Shown: positions 6,350 through 14,064, counted from the first letter of the stretch. The stretch is 25,003 bases of DNA from JAIUNP01 sp020161975 (GCA_036745275.1 DAIOGK010000036.1:1-25003), one strand, 5' to 3'. The notes: generated by a model not told the origin, from the letters alone. Numbers and translations are program-made.

Positions 6350-7333
6350 CTACTCCACCTTGATGTTGCCGTCCTTGGCAACCTTGCCCCAGCGGGCAAT
6401 TTCGGAATCGACGAACTTCGCCATGTCGGCAGGGGTTGCAGCGCCTGCTGTCGCGCCCTGCTGAAGCCAGACCTTGGCGACGTTCTCGCTGGCGAGCGCC
6501 GTCTTCACCTCGCCGACAAGCCGGTCGATGATCGGCTTCGGCGTGCCCTTGGGTGCCCAGAGCGCATACCAGGTCGAAACCTCGTAACCCGGCAGACCAG
6601 CCTCCGCCGCAGTGGGAATATTACCGTTCACCCCCACCGCCCGCGTTTTCGAAGCGACCGCCAGCGGCTTGATCCGCCCGCCAGCGATATGGGACGCGGA
6701 GGAGCCAAGCCCGTCGAACATCATGTCGACCTGCCCGCCAACGAGATCCTGCAGGGCCGGGCCGGCGCCCTTGTAGGGCACATGCAGGATGTCGACCTTG
6801 CCCATCGCCTTGAAAAGTTCGCCGGCGAGATGATGCGATGTGCCGGCACCCGCGCTGGCATAGGTCATCTTGCCGGGCGCGGCCTTTGCGGCGGCCAGAA
6901 GTTCGGTGAGGTTCGTCGCCGTCACGTTCTTGGGGTTGACCACGACGACCTGCGGCACCACTGCAACGACAGCGATCGGCTCGAAATCCTTCTGGATGTC
7001 ATAGGTCAGCGAGGGATAGACGGCAGGAGCGATTGCGTGATGAACCGCGCCCATGAACAGGGTGTAGCCATCGGGCGCAGCGCGCGCCGCCGCTGCCGCA
7101 CCAAGCGTGCCGCCCGCCCCGCCCTTGTTGTCAATGATGATCGACTTGCCAAGCTGGTTGCCGAGCTGCGCCCCGAGCGGTCGCGCAAAGGCATCCGTGC
7201 CACCACCGGCTGGAAACGGTACGATCAGATTGATTGGCTTTTCCGGCCAGACGCTTTGCGCAAGGGCGGCCGGCAACAGCGAAACGGTTGCGGCAGCGGC
7301 AAGCAGCACACGACGCGAAACGGCTTGATTCAT
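6350..7333 (-). CDS. Bug/TctC family periplasmic substrate-binding protein
   Basis: A 327-residue second TctC-type binding protein. The signal peptide is MNQAVSRRVLLAAAATVSLLPAALA, cut before Q26; the SRRVLL core is Tat-like. Family blocks are IVPFPAGGGTDAFARPLGAQL (canonical, unlike the divergent form in the 5067-6050 protein), NKGGAGGTLGAAAAA, DGYTLFMGAV, YASAGAGTSHHLAGELF, VPYKGAGPALQDLVGGQVDMMFDG and WYALWAPKGTP. GGGAGGAG lies 6 bases upstream of the ATG. It is transcribed divergently from the FadR-type regulator (start 7375 or 7447), which is a candidate to control it. No TctA/TctB permease gene is adjacent. The 299-bp gap and hairpin downstream suggest a transcript separate from the acid-sugar operon. 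Confidence 0.93.
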   Translation of the reverse strand: MNQAVSRRVLLAAAATVSLLPAALAQSVWPEKPINLIVPFPAGGGTDAFARPLGAQLGNQLGKSIIIDNKGGAGGTLGAAAAARAAPDGYTLFMGAVHHAIAPAVYPSLTYDIQKDFEPIAVVAVVPQVVVVNPKNVTATNLTELLAAAKAAPGKMTYASAGAGTSHHLAGELFKAMGKVDILHVPYKGAGPALQDLVGGQVDMMFDGLGSSASHIAGGRIKPLAVASKTRAVGVNGNIPTAAEAGLPGYEVSTWYALWAPKGTPKPIIDRLVGEVKTALASENVAKVWLQQGATAGAATPADMAKFVDSEIARWGKVAKDGNIKVE

Positions 7334-7360
7334 GACATCTCCTCCCAGAGATCGGCTTTT

Positions 7361-7371
7361 CTTGTATCAAG
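7361..7371. promoter_or_regulatory. Candidate GntR/FadR operator (CTTG-TAT-CAAG)
   Basis: A short perfect inverted repeat, CTTG-tat-CAAG, lies in the divergent gap between the Bug gene and the FadR-type regulator. FadR-subfamily operators are short palindromes of this kind, often flanking both divergent promoters. Only position and symmetry support it. Confidence 0.35.
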
Positions 7372-7374
7372 GAT

Positions 7375-8160
7375 ATGACCGGGCTTGCGGCAGACGTAAA
7401 GCCACTTCGCTGTACAATCGGAGACAAGACAACTAGAAGACGCCTCGTGACAAGCAAAAGCACCGCCCATATGCGCGTTGTCGATCACCTCGGGCGCATG
7501 ATTGCCCGGGGGGAATGCGGCGATCTGTTACCGCGCGAAGATGATCTCGTAACGACCCTCGCCGTCAGCCGCACGGTCGTTCGCGAAGCCACCAAGACCT
7601 TGCAGGCGCTCGGCCTCGTTGTCACGCGCCCACGCGTCGGCAGCCGGATCCGTCCGATGGCCGAATGGCATCTGCTTGACCCCATGGTCATGGGCTGGGT
7701 CTGCGAGGTGCCCGTTTCCCCGCGCCTGATCCGTGACATCCTCGACATGCGTGCCGTGATCGAGCCTGCCGCCGCCGCCATGGCCGCGATGCGCGCCAAC
7801 CCGGAAGAGCGCGATGGCATAGCCGAAGCCTTGCAGCGCATGTTTGCCGCAACCGATGTTCAGCAGCATATGACCGCCGATTTCGATTTCCACGAGCGAA
7901 TCCTCGCCGCCACCGGCAACGCCCTGCTCATCCAGCTCGCACCGGTCCTGCAAGCGGTTCTGTCCCGATCTTTCAAATTGTCCGTGCGTGACGCGGTAAC
8001 CGCCCGTGAATCGCTCGAAGCCCATCGCGACGTCGCCGACGCCATCATCGCCGCCGAGCCCGAAACCGCCCGCACCGCCATGCACACCCTGATCAACCGG
8101 GCGCGGACGGATATTGAATCTTCGGGACTGGCAATTGACAGGCCTTCATTCATACGATGA
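7375..8160 (+). CDS. GntR family (FadR/FCD subfamily) transcriptional regulator
   Basis: A 261-residue frame. The winged helix-turn-helix is at about 33-95 (VVDHLGRMIARGEC, LAVSRTVVREATKTLQALGLV). An all-helical FCD effector domain follows at about 118-245, with the expected metal-ligand set D169, H173, H217 and H237. FCD regulators of this type usually repress catabolic and transport genes for sugar acids and are released by the acid. The start is uncertain. ATG 7375 has only AAGGA three bases upstream; GTG 7447 also gives a complete domain and would lie about 29 bases past a TACAAT -10-like box (7413-7418). The gene is divergent from the Bug gene at 7333 and is followed 117 bases later by the TRAP operon, so either or both are probable targets. 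Confidence 0.92.
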   Translation: MTGLAADVKPLRCTIGDKTTRRRLVTSKSTAHMRVVDHLGRMIARGECGDLLPREDDLVTTLAVSRTVVREATKTLQALGLVVTRPRVGSRIRPMAEWHLLDPMVMGWVCEVPVSPRLIRDILDMRAVIEPAAAAMAAMRANPEERDGIAEALQRMFAATDVQQHMTADFDFHERILAATGNALLIQLAPVLQAVLSRSFKLSVRDAVTARESLEAHRDVADAIIAAEPETARTAMHTLINRARTDIESSGLAIDRPSFIR

Positions 8161-8163
8161 AAT
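8135..8163 (+). promoter_or_regulatory. Candidate sigma-70 promoter for the TRAP operon
   Basis: A perfect TTGACA (8135-8140) is followed after 17 bp by TGAAAT (8158-8163), which matches TATAAT at 4 of 6 positions. It overlaps the 3' end of the regulator gene and points toward dctQ. The weak -10 box keeps confidence low. Confidence 0.3.
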
Positions 8164-8171
8164 GATCCCCA

Positions 8172-8184
8172 TACTTAAGAAGTA
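8172..8184. promoter_or_regulatory. Inverted repeat upstream of the TRAP operon, possible operator
   Basis: TACTT-aag-AAGTA is a perfect 13-bp inverted repeat just downstream of the candidate promoter, 53 bases before the small ORF at 8237. Its location is where a repressor such as the adjacent FadR-type protein would act. It does not closely match the repeat at 7361-7371, so a shared regulator is unproven. Confidence 0.3.
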
Positions 8185-8236
8185 CGAAGCATCGGACTGT
8201 CAGACAATGGCAGCCGATCCTCGGGGGGAGGCAGAG

Positions 8237-8281
8237 ATGGGTCATCGTTCCAGACCTCGGTTCCGGGAAGCGCTGTCATGA
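8237..8281 (+). CDS. Possible 14-residue leader ORF coupled to dctQ
   Basis: An ATG at 8237 is preceded by an excellent ribosome site, GGGGGGAGG at 8223-8231 (5-base spacing). It opens a 14-residue frame (MGHRSRPRFREALS) whose TGA stop (8279-8281) overlaps the dctQ ATG (8278-8280) as ATGA. dctQ itself has only a moderate GGGAAG site. The arrangement suggests translational coupling through a short basic leader peptide. It could also be a chance frame, since there is no homology evidence. Confidence 0.3.
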   Translation: MGHRSRPRFREALS

Positions 8282-8826
8282 AAGCGCTTGAGGATCGATT
8301 TTTTCATCTCGTTGAAATGCTGCTCGTCGCCCTGCTGGCCGGCATGGTGGCGATGGTTTTCACCAACGTCATGCTGCGCTGGTTCTTTGACAGCGGTTTA
8401 CAGGTCTCCGAGGAACTCAGCCGTTATTTCTTCGTCTGGCTGACCTTCATCGGCGCCGTCGTCGTGGCGCGGGAAAAGGCGCATCTGGGTGTGGATGCGC
8501 TGGTGCGCACGCTGGGGCCGAGGGGGCAGCTCGTCTGCATGGTCCTGTCGGACATCCTCGTGCTGATCTGCTGTGCCGTCTTCTTCTGGGGCACCCTGCG
8601 GCAGGCTCCTGTGAACTACTCGATCGTGGCCCCCGTCACCGGCATCAATATGCTCTGGGTGTTCGGCGTCGGCTTCTTCACCTCCATCGGCATCGGCGCC
8701 ATGACACTTGCCCGCCTGGTCCGGGCACTGACCGGGCGGCTGCAACCAGGGGAACTAGCTGAATTTGCTGGTCTTTCCGAGAGCAACGACGATGTTGTCC
8801 ACAGCCTCAAGGGGCGACTCGAATGA
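8278..8826 (+). CDS. dctQ: TRAP transporter small membrane subunit (DctQ)
   Basis: A 182-residue inner-membrane protein with four hydrophobic helices: about residues 10-32, 48-65, 86-106 and 121-148. The family signature is present: NVMLRWFFDSGLQVSEELSRYFFVWLTFIGAVVVAREKAHLGVD. DctQ pairs with DctM to form the membrane domain of a TRAP transporter, which takes up carboxylated substrates using the sodium gradient. The ATGA overlap with dctM (8823-8826) supports one operon and 1:1 production. The C-terminus after the last helix (about 30 residues) is cytoplasmic and a little longer than usual. Confidence 0.95.
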   Translation: MKALEDRFFHLVEMLLVALLAGMVAMVFTNVMLRWFFDSGLQVSEELSRYFFVWLTFIGAVVVAREKAHLGVDALVRTLGPRGQLVCMVLSDILVLICCAVFFWGTLRQAPVNYSIVAPVTGINMLWVFGVGFFTSIGIGAMTLARLVRALTGRLQPGELAEFAGLSESNDDVVHSLKGRLE

Positions 8827-10163
8827 CAGTTCTGGTCTTTCTGTTCTCGCTCTGCGGCGCCATGGCGCTGGGAATGCCCTGCGCCTTCGCGCTGATCGTC
8901 TGCGGCCTCGCCCTGATGAGCTGGATGGTGATGATCGGCATCTATCCGGCATTCGATGCCCAGGTGATCGCCCAGAAGATGCTGGACGGCGCCGACAGCT
9001 TCATCCTGCTCGCCATTCCCTTCTTCCTGCTGGCCGGGGAACTGATGAACGCCGGCGGCCTGTCCAAGCGCATCGTCAACTTCTCGCTCGCGTTGATCGG
9101 CCATCGCCACGGCGGCCTCGGCTATGTCGCGATCATCGCGGCGATCATCATGGCTTCGCTGTCGGGTTCGGCGGCGGCAGATACGGCGGCTCTGGCCGCG
9201 ATCCTCATCCCGATGATGCGGAATGCCGGGTATAACGTGCCCCGCTCCGCCGGTCTGCTCGCGGCCGGCGGCATCATCGCCCCCGTCATCCCGCCGTCGA
9301 TCGGCTTCGTCATTTTCGGCGTGGCCGCCAACGTTTCGATCCCGCAACTGTTCGTGGCCGGCCTCGTTCCGGGCATCATGCTGGGTCTGTCGCTGGTCTT
9401 CGCCTGGTGGTGGGTTTCCCGCAAGGAAAACCTTGAAACGTTCCCGAAACGGAGCTGGGGCGAACGCTGGCAGGCGACCAAGGACGGCGCCTTTGCCCTT
9501 GCCATGCCGATCTTCATTCTGGGTTCGATCCGCTTCGGCTTTGCGACACCGACGGAGGCGGCGGTGGTCGCCACCGTCTATGCACTGCTGGTCGGCATGT
9601 TCATCTACAAGGAACTGAAAGTCAGCCAGCTTTATGACCTTTTCCTCACCGCAGCCAAGATGACGGCCATGGTGATGTTCCTTGTCGCGGCGGCGTTGAT
9701 TTCCTCGTGGCTGATCACGGCAGCCAACATTCCGAACGAGATTGGCGGCTTCCTGTCGAAGTTCACCGACAACAAGCTGATCCTGATGATCCTCCTGATG
9801 CTGCTGGTGCTGGTGGTCGGCACGGCGCTGGATTTCGCACCGACCGTGCTGATCCTGACGCCGGTGCTGATGCCCATCGTCAAGCAGGCCGGTATCGACC
9901 CGATCTACTTCGGCGTCCTGTTCATCATGAACAACGCCATCGGCCTGATCACCCCGCCGGTCGGCATCGTGCTCAATGTCGTCTCGGGCGTCGCCAAGGT
10001 TTCGATGAGCGACGTGATCCGGGGCGTCAATCCGTTCCTTCTGGCGCAGAGTGCGGTCCTGTTCCTGATGGTGCTCTGGCCCCCGCTTGTCATGGCGCCG
10101 TTCCGCCTTTTGCAGGGGCGGATCGGCTTCACCCAATTCATCCAGCAACTGTTCGGTTTCTGA
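8823..10163 (+). CDS. dctM: TRAP transporter large membrane subunit (DctM)
   Basis: A 446-residue protein with about 12 membrane helices. Family blocks include LLAIPFFLLAGELMNAGGLSKRIV, SLSGSAAADTAALAAILIPMM, GGIIAPVIPPSIGFVIFG, ATPTEAAVVATVYAL and MNNAIGLITPPVGIVLNVV, which line the two inverted substrate and sodium sites in ion-transporter-superfamily proteins. It is slightly longer than the usual 425-430 residues because of a C-terminal tail (QGRIGFTQFIQQLFGF). It overlaps dctQ by 4 bases and is followed 45 bases later by dctP. The sequence resembles subunits that carry sugar acids, but substrate choice is set mainly by DctP. Confidence 0.96.
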   Translation: MTVLVFLFSLCGAMALGMPCAFALIVCGLALMSWMVMIGIYPAFDAQVIAQKMLDGADSFILLAIPFFLLAGELMNAGGLSKRIVNFSLALIGHRHGGLGYVAIIAAIIMASLSGSAAADTAALAAILIPMMRNAGYNVPRSAGLLAAGGIIAPVIPPSIGFVIFGVAANVSIPQLFVAGLVPGIMLGLSLVFAWWWVSRKENLETFPKRSWGERWQATKDGAFALAMPIFILGSIRFGFATPTEAAVVATVYALLVGMFIYKELKVSQLYDLFLTAAKMTAMVMFLVAAALISSWLITAANIPNEIGGFLSKFTDNKLILMILLMLLVLVVGTALDFAPTVLILTPVLMPIVKQAGIDPIYFGVLFIMNNAIGLITPPVGIVLNVVSGVAKVSMSDVIRGVNPFLLAQSAVLFLMVLWPPLVMAPFRLLQGRIGFTQFIQQLFGF

Positions 10164-10208
10164 CATCCAACGGCCGGAATGGCCTATTGATCACTGAGGA
10201 GAACGCCC

Positions 10209-11207
10209 ATGCTTAAGAAACTCATGCTCGCAGCCAGCGCGCTGGCCCTGATGACCGGCGCGGCCAGCGCCCAGTTTTCGGAACGCACGATCCGCGTCTC
10301 GAACGGCGTGACATCGGACCATCCGATCGGCAATGGCCTGACCAAGATGACCGCCTGCCTTGCCGAGAAATCCGGCGGCAAGATGAAGCTCCAGTCGTTC
10401 TGGGGCGGCGCGCTGGGTGGCGACCTTCAGGCCGCGACCGCGCTGCGCTCGGGCACGCAGGAAATGGTCGTCACCTCGACGTCCCCGCTCGTCGGAATGT
10501 TGCCCGAACTCGGCGTATTCGACCTGCCCTTCCTTTTCGCCAATGAAAAGGAAGCTGACGCCATTCTCGACGGGCCCTTCGGCAAGCACATCGCTGACAA
10601 GCTGCCGGCCATCGGCCTGATCAACCTCTCCTATTGGGAGAACGGCTTCCGCAACCTGACCAACTCGAAGAAGCCGGTCGACAAGCTTGAGGATTTTCCG
10701 GGCCTCAAGGTGCGCGTGATGCAGAACAACATCTTCCTCGACACCTTCAAGACGCTGGGCGCCAACGCCGTGCCGATGGCGTTCCAGGAGGTGTTCGCCG
10801 CGCTGGAGACCAGGGCCATCGACGGGCAGGAAAACCCGTTCGTGACCATCTCAAACATGAAGCTGTGGGAGGTGCAGAAATACCTTTCCATCACCAACCA
10901 TGCCTATACGCCGTTCCTGATCCTCTATTCCAAGGCTCTGTTCGACAAGCTTTCGGCCGAGGAACAGAAGGCACTGTTCGATTGCGCAGCAGTCGGCCAG
11001 GCCGAACAGCGCAAGGTCACGCGTGAACAGGGCGCCTCGGCGCTGGCCAACGTGAAGAAGGAAGGGATGCAGGTCAACGAACTCAACGCCGACCAGCAGA
11101 AGCGCCTGCGCGAAGCGGTCAAGCCGGTCTATGAGCGCACCAGCGCCACCGTCGGCAAGGAGACCGTGGATCGCATCCAGGCTGAACTCGCCAAGATCCG
11201 CGGCTGA
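10209..11207 (+). CDS. dctP: TRAP transporter periplasmic binding protein (DctP)
   Basis: A 332-residue binding protein with a Sec signal peptide (MLKKLMLAASALALMTGAASA) cut before Q22. The start has GAGGAG 6-7 bases upstream. The conserved arginine that clamps the ligand carboxylate is R169 in GLKVRVMQN. WENGFRNLTN (143-152) and IDGQENP (204-210) are typical of the DctP/YiaO group, which binds monocarboxylic sugar acids, keto-acids or dicarboxylates. The gene follows dctM by 45 bases and precedes the dehydratase, so the imported compound is probably a sugar acid dehydrated by the next gene product; this is inferred from position. Confidence 0.95.
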   Translation: MLKKLMLAASALALMTGAASAQFSERTIRVSNGVTSDHPIGNGLTKMTACLAEKSGGKMKLQSFWGGALGGDLQAATALRSGTQEMVVTSTSPLVGMLPELGVFDLPFLFANEKEADAILDGPFGKHIADKLPAIGLINLSYWENGFRNLTNSKKPVDKLEDFPGLKVRVMQNNIFLDTFKTLGANAVPMAFQEVFAALETRAIDGQENPFVTISNMKLWEVQKYLSITNHAYTPFLILYSKALFDKLSAEEQKALFDCAAVGQAEQRKVTREQGASALANVKKEGMQVNELNADQQKRLREAVKPVYERTSATVGKETVDRIQAELAKIRG

Positions 11208-11234
11208 TCCGCAGCTGATCAGCTCCTGAAACCC

Positions 11235-11259
11235 GCAGGGTCGGCGCTGCCGGCCCTGC
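11235..11259 (+). repeat. Intercistronic hairpin between dctP and the dehydratase gene
   Basis: Arms GCAGGGTCGGC (11235-11245) and GCCGGCCCTGC (11249-11259) form an 11-bp stem with one G-U pair and a 3-base loop. It starts 28 bases after the dctP stop and is not followed by a T-run. A hairpin here often protects the binding-protein mRNA or attenuates downstream expression. Confidence 0.5.
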
Positions 11260-11289
11260 ACAAAATCTCCGAACTTTGCCGAGGCCAAC

Positions 11290-12492
11290 ATGAAAATCAC
11301 CGCACTCGAAACCATCCGCCTTGAGGAGTTCGGCAACATCATCTTCGTGCGCCTGCACACGGATGAAGGGCTTGTCGGCCTTGGTGAAACCTTCATGGGC
11401 CCGCGCTCGGTGGAAGCATATCTGCACGAGACGGTCGCACCGAAAATTCTCGGCGCCGACCCGCTGCAGATCGAGGCGATCAATGCGCTGATTGCCAACA
11501 ACTACCTCGGCTGGCGCTCCGCCGGCGCCGAGACGCGCGGCAATTCGGCCATCGACATCGCGCTTTGGGACATTTTTGGCAAGGCTTTCAAGCGGCCCAT
11601 CTGCGACATGCTGGGCGGCCGCTCGCGCGATTCGATCCGCACCTACAACACCTGCGCAGGTTACAAGTACATCCGCGATTCCCGCTCGCAGAAGGTGGCA
11701 AACTGGCATCTCGGCGAACAGGGCGGCCCCTACGAGGACCTTGAGGGCTTCCTGCACCGCGCCGACGAGGTGGCCGATTCCCTGCTCGAACAGGGCATCA
11801 CCGGCATGAAGATCTGGCCGTTCGACATCGCCGCCGAACGCACCAACGGCTGGGACATCTCGCCGCAGGAACTCAATACGGCGCTGGAACCCTTCCGCAA
11901 GATCCGCAAGGCCGTGGGCGACAAGATGGACATCATGGTCGAGTTCCACTCGCTGTGGAGTCTGCCGATGGCCAAGAAACTGGCCGAGCGACTGGCCGAA
12001 TTCAACACCTACTGGCACGAGGATCCGTTCCGCCTCGACAATGTGAACGACCTCAAGGAATACGCCCGCCACTCGAAAGCCTGGGTCTGCGCTTCGGAAA
12101 CGCTCTCCTTCACCCACGCCTTCCGTGATTATCTCGAAAGCGGCGCCGCCGGCGTGGTGATGCTCGATCTGTCCTGGTGTGGTGGCCTGTCGGAAGCGCG
12201 CAAGATTGCGGGCATGGCGGAAGCATGGCACACGCCCGTCGCCCCGCATGATTGCACCGGGCCGGTCGTCTACATGGCCTCCTGCCACTTCTCGCTGCAC
12301 GCCCGCAACGCGCTCATCCAGGAAAGCGTGCGCGCCTTCTATACGGGTTGGTACAAGGAACTCGTCACCGCCCTGCCGGTGGTGAACAAGGGTTCGGTCA
12401 GTGTCGATTTCGCCGCGCCCGGCCTCGGCCTCGAACTCCTGCCCGACCTCGAAAAGCGCAAGGACGCGGTTCAGGTCTTCTCGCGGCTGTAG
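11290..12492 (+). CDS. Enolase-superfamily (mandelate racemase/MLE group) sugar-acid dehydratase
   Basis: A 400-residue protein with an N-terminal capping domain (about 1-115) and a C-terminal TIM-like barrel. Metal ligands appear to be E218 (MVEFHSLW), E244 (HEDP) and E270 (ASETL). K174 (GMKIWP) lies on barrel strand 2. H220, two residues after the first ligand, and H320 (APHDCTGPV) occupy the places of the catalytic histidines in galactonate- and mannonate-dehydratase-type members. The second lysine of a mandelate-racemase KxK pair is W176 here. The expected reaction is Mg-dependent dehydration of an aldonic or aldaric acid to a 2-keto-3-deoxy acid. Exact substrate unknown. It follows dctP by 82 bases and is probably part of the TRAP operon; a GAGG lies upstream of the ATG. 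Confidence 0.92.
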   Translation: MKITALETIRLEEFGNIIFVRLHTDEGLVGLGETFMGPRSVEAYLHETVAPKILGADPLQIEAINALIANNYLGWRSAGAETRGNSAIDIALWDIFGKAFKRPICDMLGGRSRDSIRTYNTCAGYKYIRDSRSQKVANWHLGEQGGPYEDLEGFLHRADEVADSLLEQGITGMKIWPFDIAAERTNGWDISPQELNTALEPFRKIRKAVGDKMDIMVEFHSLWSLPMAKKLAERLAEFNTYWHEDPFRLDNVNDLKEYARHSKAWVCASETLSFTHAFRDYLESGAAGVVMLDLSWCGGLSEARKIAGMAEAWHTPVAPHDCTGPVVYMASCHFSLHARNALIQESVRAFYTGWYKELVTALPVVNKGSVSVDFAAPGLGLELLPDLEKRKDAVQVFSRL

Positions 12493-12528
12493 CGGTCCGC
12501 CACCCACGCGCGGCAAAACAATCCGACC

Positions 12529-12545
12529 GCCCGTTCGGAACGGGC
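12529..12545. terminator. Possible terminator hairpin after the dehydratase gene
   Basis: GCCCGTT (12529-12535) and AACGGGC (12539-12545) form a perfect 7-bp stem with a CGG loop, 37 bases after the dehydratase stop. Only TTGATG follows, so termination without a T-run is uncertain. A weaker hairpin, CGCCA-gccg-TGGCG, lies at 12577-12590. The rest of the 159-bp gap before the pyruvate kinase holds no gene. Confidence 0.4.
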
Positions 12546-12651
12546 TTGATGCGTCGAATTTTCCGGCAAACACCCTCGCCAGCCGTGGCGGATCACGCTA
12601 CTCCTTTAGTTTAAGGCCGTGGCCGGAAACAAGAAAGAACAGGATAAGACC

Positions 12652-14064
12652 ATGCATCGCGAACGCCGCGCAAAGATCGTTGCCACCGTCGGACCGGCGA
12701 GTTCGTCGCCCGAAATGCTGAAGGCGCTTTTTCTGGCTGGCGTCGATACTTTCCGGCTCAATTTCAGCCATGGCACCCATGACGATCATGCCAAGGTCCA
12801 TGCCGAGATCCGCGCGCTGGAGCGGGCGGTTAACCGCCCCATCGGCATCCTTCAGGATTTGCAGGGCCCAAAGATCCGCGTCGGCACGATCAAGGATGGC
12901 AAGATCGAGGTGAAGAAGGGCGACAAGCTGCGCTTCGTCCTTGAAGGCAAGGACGGCGATGCCTCGGCAATTCCCCTGCCCCATCCCGAAATTTTCGCCG
13001 CCGTCGACCCGGGGCACGAACTTCTGATTGACGATGGCCGCGTGCGTGTGCGCGTCACCAATCCCGGCAATACGGAAATGGATGCGGTCGTCATCACCGG
13101 CGGAATCATTTCGAACCGCAAGGGCGTGAACCTGCCCGGCACGGTTCTGTCGATGTCGCCTCTGACGAAAAAGGACCGCGCCGACCTCGCCTTCGGGCTG
13201 GAACTGGGGGTCGACTGGGTGGCACTGTCTTTCGTGCAGAAAGCCTCCGATATGATCGAGGCCCGCGCGCTGGTGGGTGACCGCGCGGGGCTGATGGCCA
13301 AGATCGAGAAGCCCTCGGCGCTGAATGAAATCGAGGACATCCTGCGCCTGTCCGATGCGATCATGGTTGCGCGCGGCGATCTCGGCGTTGAAATTCCGCA
13401 TGAGGATGTGCCCGGTCGCCAGAAGGAACTGGTCCGCGCCTGCCGCCGCGCTGCAAAGCCCGTGGTGGTTGCCACACAGATGCTCGATTCGATGGTCGCT
13501 GCCCCGGCGCCGACGCGCGCGGAGGCTTCGGACGTTGCCACCGCCATTTATGACGGCGCCGATGCCGTGATGCTTTCAGCAGAGTCGGCAAGCGGGCAAT
13601 ACCCGCTTGAAACCGTCGAGATGATGAACCGCATCATCACCTCCACCGAACAGCACAAGCTCTATCATTCGCTGATCAGCGCCGCCCCGCTCGATGAGGA
13701 TCATTCATCGGCCCATGCGGTGGCCGCAGCGGCGGGTGATCTTGCCCGGGCCATCGAGGCGAGCGCCATCGTCGGCTTCACATCCAGCGGCACGACCCCC
13801 GCCCGCATCGCCCGCAAACGCCCGGAGGTCGCCATTCTGGCGGTTACGCCGAGCCGCGCCATCGCCCGCCGCATGGCACTGTTCTGGGGTGCGCACAGCG
13901 TGGTTTCGGAGCATGTGCATTCCTATGAGCAGATGGTGGAAACCGCGACCATCATCGCCCGCCGCGAGGAATTCGCCGATCTCGGCGATCACATCGTCAT
14001 CGTCGCCGGCGTGCCCTTCGGCCAGACCGGCACCACGAACAACCTGCGCGTCGTCAGGATTTGA
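12652..14064 (+). CDS. pyk: Pyruvate kinase
   Basis: A 470-residue protein starting at ATG 12652, which has AGGA about 8 bases upstream and gives the normal MHRERRAKIVATVGPASSS N-terminus. A GTG 33 bases earlier is in frame but less likely. Pyruvate kinase transfers phosphate from phosphoenolpyruvate to ADP. Motifs are FRLNFSHG (34-41), catalytic K217 and E219 in MAKIEKP, MVARGDLGVEIP (238-249) and MLSAES (307-312). The segment LQGPKIRV (70-77) carries Leu, Gln, Lys and Val at the positions that distinguish K+-independent enzymes from K+-dependent ones, which have Glu in place of this Lys. The C-terminal domain (about 350-470) is complete. Its place beside a pyruvate-producing pathway may be chance. 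Confidence 0.97.
   Translation: MHRERRAKIVATVGPASSSPEMLKALFLAGVDTFRLNFSHGTHDDHAKVHAEIRALERAVNRPIGILQDLQGPKIRVGTIKDGKIEVKKGDKLRFVLEGKDGDASAIPLPHPEIFAAVDPGHELLIDDGRVRVRVTNPGNTEMDAVVITGGIISNRKGVNLPGTVLSMSPLTKKDRADLAFGLELGVDWVALSFVQKASDMIEARALVGDRAGLMAKIEKPSALNEIEDILRLSDAIMVARGDLGVEIPHEDVPGRQKELVRACRRAAKPVVVATQMLDSMVAAPAPTRAEASDVATAIYDGADAVMLSAESASGQYPLETVEMMNRIITSTEQHKLYHSLISAAPLDEDHSSAHAVAAAAGDLARAIEASAIVGFTSSGTTPARIARKRPEVAILAVTPSRAIARRMALFWGAHSVVSEHVHSYEQMVETATIIARREEFADLGDHIVIVAGVPFGQTGTTNNLRVVRI

Noticed and set aside
8616..10166. A 516-codon open frame on the minus strand opposite dctM
   Set aside because: Its charged, His/Asp/Gln-rich composition is the mirror of hydrophobic membrane codons. 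The sense frame is a clear DctM.
11119..12573. A 484-codon open frame opposite the dehydratase gene
   Set aside because: Shadow of a conserved enolase-superfamily gene; no motif or ribosome site supports it.
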